Below, in pieces: positions 27,218 to 33,834 of a DNA stretch of 64,000 nucleotides (position 1 is the first letter of the stretch; the number at the start of each line of letters is the position of its first letter). Source of the stretch: an uncultured Adlercreutzia sp. (GTDB lineage Bacteria > Actinomycetota > Coriobacteriia > Coriobacteriales > Eggerthellaceae); NCBI GenBank assembly GCA_910589165.1, contig CAJUSP010000010.1, positions 1-64,000 of the forward strand, in the 5' to 3' direction. The position numbers and the translations under genes were made by a program. A model generated the notes under the pieces. That model was not told the origin of the DNA, made no database searches, and was given only the letters and a program-made list of their open reading frames with translations.

Positions 27218-27712
27218 ATGGAACGTATTGCCAGTTTTTGCGTCGATCACAATGTGCTGGAACCTGGCGTGTACGTGTCGCGCAGCGATGCCGACCGTGC
27301 CACCGGCTGCGTGACCACTACCTTCGATTTGCGCATGACCGCGCCGAACCGCGAGCCGGTGATGGACACCGCCGCCGTGCATGCCCTGGAGCACTTGGGC
27401 GCCACCTTCCTGCGCAACGATGCGGAATGGGCCGACGACGTCATCTACTTCGGGCCCATGGGATGCCGTACGGGCTTCTACCTCGTGGTCTTCGGCGATC
27501 GCACGCCGGCCGACGTGGCCCCGCTCGTCACGCGCCTGTTCGAGTTCGCCCGCGATTTCGAAGGCGAGATTCCCGGCGCCAAGCCCGAGGAGTGCGGCAA
27601 CTACCACGATTCCGATCTCGCCCAGGCGCAGTGGTGGGCGCGTCGCTATGTGGCCGATACGCTGAGCTGCCTCGATGAGGCCCACACCACCTACCCGGCC
27701 CTGCTGAGCTAG
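27218..27712 (+). CDS. luxS: S-ribosylhomocysteine lyase
   Basis: A complete 164-residue LuxS. The metal ligands His55, His59 (HALEH) and Cys126 (CGNY) and the catalytic Cys83 (GPMGCRTGF) are all present. It splits S-ribosylhomocysteine into homocysteine and DPD, the precursor of autoinducer-2. AAGGAGG precedes the ATG. It is followed after eight bases by the MTA/SAH nucleosidase gene, so the two steps of S-adenosylhomocysteine recycling are encoded together. Confidence 0.96.
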   Translation: MERIASFCVDHNVLEPGVYVSRSDADRATGCVTTTFDLRMTAPNREPVMDTAAVHALEHLGATFLRNDAEWADDVIYFGPMGCRTGFYLVVFGDRTPADVAPLVTRLFEFARDFEGEIPGAKPEECGNYHDSDLAQAQWWARRYVADTLSCLDEAHTTYPALLS

Positions 27713-27720
27713 GAGCGTCC

Positions 27721-28443
27721 ATGGAAACCTACGGCATCATCGGCGCCATGGACGTGGAAGTGGCGCTGTGGCGCGAGGCGCTTGCGCAGCGCACCGACAC
27801 CGCCATCGGCGACCGCCTGTTCAGCGAGGGATTCCTCGGCGATGCTCGCTGCGTCGTCGTGCAGTGCGGGGTGGGCATGGTGAACGCCGCCGCCTGCACC
27901 CAGGCGCTTATCGACCGCTTCGCTGTCAGTTGCGTCATCAACACCGGCATCGCCGGGTCGCTGGACGCCTCCATCGATATCGGGGACGTGGTCGTGGCCA
28001 CCGATGCGGTGAACTGGGTGATGGACGTGCAGAACCTAGGCTACGCCGCAGGGCAGACGCCCGGCCTGCCGCAAGCCGCCCTCGTCGCCGACGCTCGCCT
28101 GCGCGAGGCCGCCCTTAAGGCCGCCTGCACCGCCGGCGCCCGGGCCCATGAGGGGCGCGTGGCCTCGGGCGACCTGTTCGTGCGCCGCAACGCCGACAAG
28201 AGCCGCATCGCCGAGACCTTCGGCGCCCGCTGCTGCGAGATGGAAGGGGCTGCGGTGGCCCAGGTGTGCACCGTGAACCACGTGCCCTTCGCCATCGTAC
28301 GCGCCATCTCCGACAAGGCCGACGGCTCCGCCGCCGTGGACTACCCCACCTTCGAGGCCCAAGCGGCCCACGACTGCGCCGCTCTCACCCAGGCCATGGT
28401 AGCCCTTTTGGCGACCTCGGCGCACGCTACCGACCATCGCTAA
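27721..28443 (+). CDS. mtnN: 5'-methylthioadenosine/S-adenosylhomocysteine nucleosidase
   Basis: The 240-residue product has the family's N-terminal YGIIGAMDVEVALW, QCGVGMVNAAACTQ, NTGIAGSLD, ASGDLFV, the CEMEGAAVAQVC site and the RAISDKADGSA loop with the catalytic Asp. It removes adenine from S-adenosylhomocysteine and methylthioadenosine, feeding LuxS. GGAG precedes the ATG, and the spacing of eight bases after luxS indicates one transcript. Confidence 0.95.
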   Translation: METYGIIGAMDVEVALWREALAQRTDTAIGDRLFSEGFLGDARCVVVQCGVGMVNAAACTQALIDRFAVSCVINTGIAGSLDASIDIGDVVVATDAVNWVMDVQNLGYAAGQTPGLPQAALVADARLREAALKAACTAGARAHEGRVASGDLFVRRNADKSRIAETFGARCCEMEGAAVAQVCTVNHVPFAIVRAISDKADGSAAVDYPTFEAQAAHDCAALTQAMVALLATSAHATDHR

Positions 28444-28448
28444 ACCAC

Positions 28449-28521
28449 GAGGCCCGGTAGCGTGCCTATACTCGCCTCTTAGAAGGGAGGGGCGGCAAGC
28501 ATAGGCGCGCTACCGGGCCTC
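28449..28521. repeat. Long near-perfect hairpin between convergent genes
   Basis: Arms at 28449-28469 and 28501-28521 are 21 nt and differ at one position that would still pair as G-U in RNA. The 31-nt loop itself contains GC-rich pairing segments (CGCCTC against GAGGGGCG). It lies between the ends of mtnN and the torD-like gene, with no T-run, so a bidirectional terminator, RNA-stability element or processing site are all possible. Confidence 0.8.
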
Positions 28522-28532
28522 AGACAGAAATT

Positions 28533-29249
28533 CTAGGCCGCGCAAGAAGCGCACTCATCGAAATCGAGGGGCAGGGATTGCAGCATGCGAATGTCCCAAT
28601 TGACGAACATCCATAACATTTGAACCAGCTGCTGATAGACGCCTGGCCTGCTACAAGCTCGCATATCCCCTGCATAGAGACCCAGCCAACGCAGCAGATG
28701 CTCGTTCACGAACCGCACCTGGGCATCGTGCAGCTCTGTGTCAAGCTCTCCATCGAGCCAAGAAGCAAGGCTCTTCTTAGCCAAAGCGCGCATGAAATCC
28801 AGCTCATAGACGAGCGTATCGTCTGGCTCTACCGCATGCTCATCCGCGCCAAAGCCCCAGCGTGCATACTCCCGCCGCACCGACAGCGTATGCTTCGAGA
28901 GAAACGACCCCTCGCTGTCGCGATAGTACGATTCGCTCGGGGGAGCCTCCAGCCTTCCGGGGCCAAAGAAAAGCGCCGTGTAGTCGTCTTTCATACCGCT
29001 CAACACCTCCGACGGAGATACAGCGTAGCGCTCGGCAAGCCTATCGAGCTCCGTCAGGTAATCTCGGAACGCACCGCGTCCTGCCTCGCTCTCAGGGACA
29101 ACGGAAAGCAAAACTCTGCTCTCCTCCCCGGTCAGCACTTGGATAAGCGCATCATTGGGCTCGCAGCCCAATGCGCGGTGAAACAGCGCATACAGAGCTT
29201 CCCGGGTAGACAGCAACAACTCGACGTCTTCCCTTTTCACCTTATCCAC
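28533..29249 (-). CDS. TorD/DmsD-family redox-enzyme maturation chaperone
   Basis: A 238-residue all-helical protein. The middle region (KDDYTALFFGPGRLEAPPSESYYRDSEG) is the conserved FxG.....P...S.Y motif of TorD/DmsD/NarJ chaperones, and the FVNEHLLRWLG segment matches their NEHL-W motif. These proteins bind the Tat signal of a molybdoenzyme until its cofactor is inserted. It is last in the operon behind the catalytic and iron-sulfur subunits, 75 bases after the latter. The GTG at 29247-29249 has AGGAGG six bases upstream; a longer frame upstream lacks such a site. The C-terminus ends with a CASC pair. Confidence 0.85.
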   Translation of the reverse strand: MDKVKREDVELLLSTREALYALFHRALGCEPNDALIQVLTGEESRVLLSVVPESEAGRGAFRDYLTELDRLAERYAVSPSEVLSGMKDDYTALFFGPGRLEAPPSESYYRDSEGSFLSKHTLSVRREYARWGFGADEHAVEPDDTLVYELDFMRALAKKSLASWLDGELDTELHDAQVRFVNEHLLRWLGLYAGDMRACSRPGVYQQLVQMLWMFVNWDIRMLQSLPLDFDECASCAA

Positions 29250-29324
29250 GAAAAACCTCCTGGCAACATGGCGGCGCCCGTCAAGCGCCGCCATCTAACT
29301 TGCAGCTACCCCCGCGATGAATGC

Positions 29325-29909
29325 CTACAGGCACTTCTCGACGGGCTCCCCGTTCAACGCGCTTTCGCGAGAGCGAATGAGAGTCGAAGGCTCGGTATGG
29401 GATGCCTCCGGAATAAAGGGCAGCTCGCGTACTAAGCCGCTGCCGTACTTAGCCTCGAGTTCCTCAACGTCACCGAAATCGAGAGCACGCGTCCAGCACG
29501 TAGCTACACAGGCAGGCTTCTCCCCTGCTTGGCGTAGATCGATGCAGCCGTCGCACTTGCGCGCGATGCCCGCCTCCTCAATGAACACCGGAACCGAGTA
29601 CGGACAGCTCTTCACGCAAGACTGGCATCCGATGCACTCGTCATCATTATGCTGCACCGTGCCACCATCGACGTCATCGATGTACATGGCCCCTGTCGGA
29701 CAATTTGCCACGCAGGCCGGGCTCGAACAGTGGTTACACGCCGCTGAATGATGGAAACGGTCGGCCGTAGGATACACGCCTGTCTCATAGGTGGATACCC
29801 GCCGGAACAGCACACCAATGTCCAAATCGTTCTTATCCTTGCAAGCAACCTGGCACGACCGGCAGCCACAGCACGAGGCGTTGTCGAAATAAAAGCCGTA
29901 CTTAGCCAT
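29325..29909 (-). CDS. DmsB-like four-cluster ferredoxin subunit
   Basis: The 194-residue protein has the four Cys-rich blocks of DmsB-type electron-transfer subunits: the first at Cys13-Cys23 (CCGCRSCQVAC), then CNHCSSPACVANCP, CIGCQSCVKSCP and a last block KCDGCIDLRQAG...CVATCW. It would carry electrons between a membrane donor and the molybdenum subunit by four iron-sulfur clusters. It starts 14 bases after the catalytic gene. No signal peptide is present, so it would be co-exported with the Tat-bearing partner. No DmsC-type membrane anchor gene is found nearby. Confidence 0.92.
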   Translation of the reverse strand: MAKYGFYFDNASCCGCRSCQVACKDKNDLDIGVLFRRVSTYETGVYPTADRFHHSAACNHCSSPACVANCPTGAMYIDDVDGGTVQHNDDECIGCQSCVKSCPYSVPVFIEEAGIARKCDGCIDLRQAGEKPACVATCWTRALDFGDVEELEAKYGSGLVRELPFIPEASHTEPSTLIRSRESALNGEPVEKCL

Positions 29910-29923
29910 GGGAAATTCCTCCT

Positions 29924-32599
29924 TTACACTTCGGGGGTGGTGACGGTAAGCTCATGGTAGGGAGCAAGGGGCTCTCCGTCGTATTTTTCGAAATTGATGA
30001 GCGTGGTGTTGTAGCCCGTCAGCGGGAAAGTGCCGCGAGAGTGGCCTATGAGCACATTCTCGTTGCCGCCGCGATCAATCCCGTTTTCTTCGTCGAAGTC
30101 GACCCATCCGCCATGGGGCAAGGACACACATCCCGGCATGATGCAGTTCGAAACGCTGGCGATACGCAAGACCTTGCCGTTGTCGTTGTAGAACAGAACG
30201 GTATCGCCGTCCTTGATACCTTTCTCCTCGGCATCTTGAGCGTTAATGAAGCCCGGGCTGATAAACGCCTCGCGTACCTGCTTCATTTGCGTCAGGTCGT
30301 TGTGGCAACGACCGATGTAATGAGGAGTGAACATCTGGAACGGATACTCCCCCTTCGTCTTGGTCTCCCAATCGGCAAACGAGCTTTCGTAGCCGCTGTG
30401 GGCCGGATAGTACGTCGGATAGGGCTTGATTACGCGATCCATGAACCCGATCGCATTGAACTTGTCTGCCTTTACCTGGCAGTACACCTCTTGCTTGCCG
30501 CTCTCCGACTGACGGGGGTTGTTTTCGGGATCCTCGCGGAACTCTGCATAGCCGATGTAGCCGTAATTGTCGTCATCGGACAGCTCGACTTGATACGAGC
30601 CTTTGTCTATAAGCTCCTGCAAGCCGATCTTCCCCTCTTGCTCGGGCCACTCAGCACCCCACGCAGCAGCATCTTCCTTGGTGATGGTCACGAGAGGCGA
30701 CACCGTTACTCCGTCGGGCTCGAGAATCGTCGCACCGGCGAGGGTGTAGAAGTAGCGCTCCTTTTCATCGCACGGGAAATACACCATCGGATCGATGCCA
30801 AGGCGGGTCATGAGATCCTTCACGATGTCCTGATCGAGTCGCGTCTCGTACATCGGCTCCATGACGCGCGAGGGAACTTTGAAGCACTCGCGGTCGCCGC
30901 CGCTTGCGCCCACATAGCGCTCCCATTTGCTGGGCACGGGCAGGATAATGTCGGAATACTTCGCCGCTGTGGAGAACACATAATCGATGGTCACGACGAA
31001 ATCGACTTTTCGCAGCACCTCAACCTGAGTTCCCACATCCGGCAGCTTCTCTGCGCCATGGAAGTCATACCAAACCATATGGATGTCTATATCTCGCCAT
31101 TCACCCGGAACGAGCGTGTCCAATGTTCCGGCAGACGAAGCCGTGTTGCCGCAGTAGTGGTACTTGCCATCCAAAACCGACTGCCAGATATTGTGAGCAG
31201 GGATAGCCTCGTCAATAGGGTTGGGCGTGAAGGTGGAAATAGGGGATCCGTCCGCCTTCGTTCCGCCCCCATTAATGAGATAGGGGCCCTCATTGCCGGC
31301 CATGAGCAGGTAGGCGCCTAGACCGCACGAATGGCCAGGCTTGCCGTAATGCCCGCCCATAGCACCGATGGTCATAAGAAGCTGGTGGAAATCTTCCGAG
31401 TCGTTCGTGCGCCCAGCGGCATAGCTGAAGTGAATCGAAACCTTGCGGTCCTTGCGAATGGCGTTCGCATACCATTCGATGTCCTCAACCGGCGTTCCGC
31501 AAATTTCAGTCGCCCATTCTGGCGTCTTGGGAATTCCGTCGTACTTGCCCATCACGTAGTCGGCAAAATTTTCGTCAACAGAAGCGTTCTCAGGCATATT
31601 TCCGTCATAGAAACCGATGGTGCAGCGGTCGATGTAATCCCAGTCGATAATCGGGTTCGCGTCCGGGTCGTCAGTCGTCAGCATAACGTACGCCACCGAA
31701 AGCAGGAAAGCGATATCCGTGCCAGGACGAACGCGGATCCATCGCGCTTGCAGCGTAGAAGCCGTCACGTTGTAATCGGGGCCAACGTAGACGATCTCGG
31801 CGCCGGCATTCTTCGCCTGCATATACCAGTAAGTCGGGTTGCCAGCCGCCGCCCATGAGGGGTTGCAGCCATACAGCACGATAGTTTCGGAGTTGAGCAG
31901 ATCGCGACGGTCGTTCACGGTCATGCCGCCAAACGCGCCACCGGCGTTATAGGTGAAGCCCGTGCCGATAGTCAGCGGGCCCAATGCGAAGGAGCCGCAC
32001 GAAGCCGTATCCTGGATGTAGCAGAAGCCGCCGAGGGCATTCAGCAGGTGATACGACTCGTTCGCCCCGCCGTAGCCCGCGTGCAGCATCGAGCGAGGGC
32101 CGTAGTTCTCGTAAAGCTTGCGCAGCTCTTCGGCCACATAGTCAAGCGCCTCATCCCAGGAAATGCGCTCCCACTCGTCCACGCCGCGCTTTTCGCCGTT
32201 CGGGTTGTCGGGACTCCAACCCTTGCGCTTCATGGGATACTTCAGACGGTGGGGGCCCAGCACGTTGTGCCTCATCGATCGTCCGCGTGCGCAACCGCGA
32301 CGCTGCGGATACTCGGGGCTATCCTCATGAGTGTCATCGGTTTTCTGGCGCAGGGGAACACCGTCCACCACATACACCTTGTTTACGCAAGGGCCACCTC
32401 CGCAGCCCTTGTTGTTGCACTCACATGAGATCCACGTCCCCTCCGCTTCTGTAGAAGGAAGCGGCGCGTCCACCGCAGCTTCCTGCAAGGCCGGCGCGCA
32501 ACCAGCGAGCGAGACCGAAGCCGACACAGCCGCTACCGAGCTCAGCAGCGTTCGCCGGTCGACGGTGATTTCGCCGATGTTGCCAAAGAGACCGTCCAT
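29924..32599 (-). CDS. Tat-exported molybdopterin oxidoreductase, DmsA/dehydroxylase-like
   Basis: The 891-residue catalytic subunit begins with a twin-arginine signal (RR at 15-16) that ends in a lipobox-like SLAGC (Cys34), suggesting a membrane-tethered lipoprotein. An iron-sulfur site is formed by Cys59/61, Cys66, Cys71 and Cys103, with wider spacing than in E. coli DmsA; the RRGCARGRSMRH segment and LKYPMKRKGW follow as in DMSO reductase family enzymes. Near 195-215 the segment ASCGSFALGP offers Cys or Ser as the molybdenum ligand. Members of this group in gut Eggerthellaceae reduce or dehydroxylate many small molecules, so the substrate here is unknown. AGGAGG precedes the ATG. First gene of a three-gene operon, divergent from a LysR regulator. 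Confidence 0.92.
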   Translation of the reverse strand: MDGLFGNIGEITVDRRTLLSSVAAVSASVSLAGCAPALQEAAVDAPLPSTEAEGTWISCECNNKGCGGGPCVNKVYVVDGVPLRQKTDDTHEDSPEYPQRRGCARGRSMRHNVLGPHRLKYPMKRKGWSPDNPNGEKRGVDEWERISWDEALDYVAEELRKLYENYGPRSMLHAGYGGANESYHLLNALGGFCYIQDTASCGSFALGPLTIGTGFTYNAGGAFGGMTVNDRRDLLNSETIVLYGCNPSWAAAGNPTYWYMQAKNAGAEIVYVGPDYNVTASTLQARWIRVRPGTDIAFLLSVAYVMLTTDDPDANPIIDWDYIDRCTIGFYDGNMPENASVDENFADYVMGKYDGIPKTPEWATEICGTPVEDIEWYANAIRKDRKVSIHFSYAAGRTNDSEDFHQLLMTIGAMGGHYGKPGHSCGLGAYLLMAGNEGPYLINGGGTKADGSPISTFTPNPIDEAIPAHNIWQSVLDGKYHYCGNTASSAGTLDTLVPGEWRDIDIHMVWYDFHGAEKLPDVGTQVEVLRKVDFVVTIDYVFSTAAKYSDIILPVPSKWERYVGASGGDRECFKVPSRVMEPMYETRLDQDIVKDLMTRLGIDPMVYFPCDEKERYFYTLAGATILEPDGVTVSPLVTITKEDAAAWGAEWPEQEGKIGLQELIDKGSYQVELSDDDNYGYIGYAEFREDPENNPRQSESGKQEVYCQVKADKFNAIGFMDRVIKPYPTYYPAHSGYESSFADWETKTKGEYPFQMFTPHYIGRCHNDLTQMKQVREAFISPGFINAQDAEEKGIKDGDTVLFYNDNGKVLRIASVSNCIMPGCVSLPHGGWVDFDEENGIDRGGNENVLIGHSRGTFPLTGYNTTLINFEKYDGEPLAPYHELTVTTPEV

Positions 32600-32676
32600 A
32601 AAAACCTCCTCTTCTGGATTAACAGACAAGGAGCATTATCGAAGGCCCTCCCTCGGTCACTTTCGCAAATAAACGG

Positions 32677-32706
32677 TTGCGCGATCTGATCTGTCTTCCC
32701 TATACT
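32677..32706 (+). promoter_or_regulatory. Promoter of LysR gene
   Basis: TTGCGC at 32677-32682 and TATACT at 32701-32706 with an 18-bp spacer. The 154-bp region between the LysR and oxidoreductase starts must also hold the opposing promoter and LysR binding sites. Confidence 0.55.
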
Positions 32707-32753
32707 TGCACAAACGATCGGTAATTAAGATTTCTTATCAGCAGGGGGGCATT

Positions 32754-33653
32754 GTGGAGCTGCGATATCTTGAGGAGTTCATTCTCCTCGCCCAACACAA
32801 CAACTTTCACCGCGCTGCCGAAAAGCTCTTCATCACCCAGCCCACCCTCAGCAATCATATCCGCTCCCTCGAGAGCGAACTGGGATTCGAGCTCATCGAC
32901 CGACGCAACGGCAATCGGCTCACCCAGGCGGGGGCGATCTTCTATTGGGACGCCACTAAAGCGGTAGACATCATCAACGAGAGCATTGAGCAATGCGCGA
33001 AGGTCGCTAATTCGAACACCGAACCAGACAGCACTCCCCTGCGAATCGTCGCAAGTCCTCTTTACGAGTTTCGCCAGCACCTGCAAGAACAAGCGCTCAT
33101 AACCAATCGCGCATTGTCCATCGAGTTCGTAGATTACGACCTCACACGGCCGGTCTTGGCTCCTCTCATCAATGGCGAGGTAGACATAGTCGCCATCTAT
33201 GACGTTCCAGAAATCCGCAAGGAGGCAGCCCGACACGACTTGCTGTGCCGAACCCATGGCGTTGAGCACTACGCCGTATTTTTCTCGACCGACAACCCAA
33301 TCGCCTCATCCGACCTGACAAAGGAAACTGTTTCGGCAGCAACCGTTGCCGAGCATAGGCAATTCGCAGTGGGCCCGTGGAAAACGGCAATCTGCGACAT
33401 GCTCGGAAAAGACATACCTATAAGGGTGCTCGATGATTCCTCCAATGATGAGACATGGGAGGGTGACATGGACGGGAACCTCGGAGTCGGAACCCTGCAA
33501 TCCACCATCGCCATCTGCGAGAAGAATCCCGATATCACCTATCGCACAACCCTCGATGGCAAGCCAATTTCTCACGCCATGATGCTTGTCTACAACCCTG
33601 AAGCTATTCCCAGTTACGCAATCGATTTTATCGACAGTCTTCCTTCTACGTAA
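32754..33653 (+). CDS. LysR family transcriptional regulator
   Basis: A 299-residue regulator: the N-terminal helix-turn-helix (ELRYLEEFILLAQHNNFHRAAEKLFITQPTLSNHIRSLESELGFELIDR) is classic LysR, followed by a divergent effector-binding domain from about residue 90. The GTG at 32754 has AGGGGGGC upstream; the in-frame ATG at 32706 overlaps the promoter. It is divergent from the molybdoenzyme operon, the usual arrangement for a substrate-sensing activator of that operon. Base composition is lower in GC than the neighbouring kinase gene. Confidence 0.92.
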   Translation: MELRYLEEFILLAQHNNFHRAAEKLFITQPTLSNHIRSLESELGFELIDRRNGNRLTQAGAIFYWDATKAVDIINESIEQCAKVANSNTEPDSTPLRIVASPLYEFRQHLQEQALITNRALSIEFVDYDLTRPVLAPLINGEVDIVAIYDVPEIRKEAARHDLLCRTHGVEHYAVFFSTDNPIASSDLTKETVSAATVAEHRQFAVGPWKTAICDMLGKDIPIRVLDDSSNDETWEGDMDGNLGVGTLQSTIAICEKNPDITYRTTLDGKPISHAMMLVYNPEAIPSYAIDFIDSLPST

Positions 33654-33659
33654 TGCGTG

Positions 33660-33691
33660 CCGCCGCCCCGCGCGACCGACCGGGGCGGCGG
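33660..33691 (+). terminator. GC-rich hairpin after LysR gene
   Basis: Eleven-base stem CCGCCGCCCCG/CGGGGCGGCGG, eight bases downstream of the stop codon, followed by CGCACTTTCCC. The T-run is short. Confidence 0.65.
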
Positions 33692-33834
33692 CGCACTTTC
33701 CCATGGTCAGATTACGATTTCCAAACACTTTTCCCCTCGCGCACTATATAATGGCAGCAAACGAGACCGACCTGCAGGTTTGCTCCTTCAGGGCCGTAGC
33801 AAACGACCGTTCACAGGATAGGGGGACTGACCAC

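Noticed and set aside
29954..31321. A 455-codon frame on the plus strand across the molybdoenzyme gene
   Set aside because: It lies wholly antisense to an intact DMSO-reductase-family gene with clear motifs; no ribosome binding site or family match.
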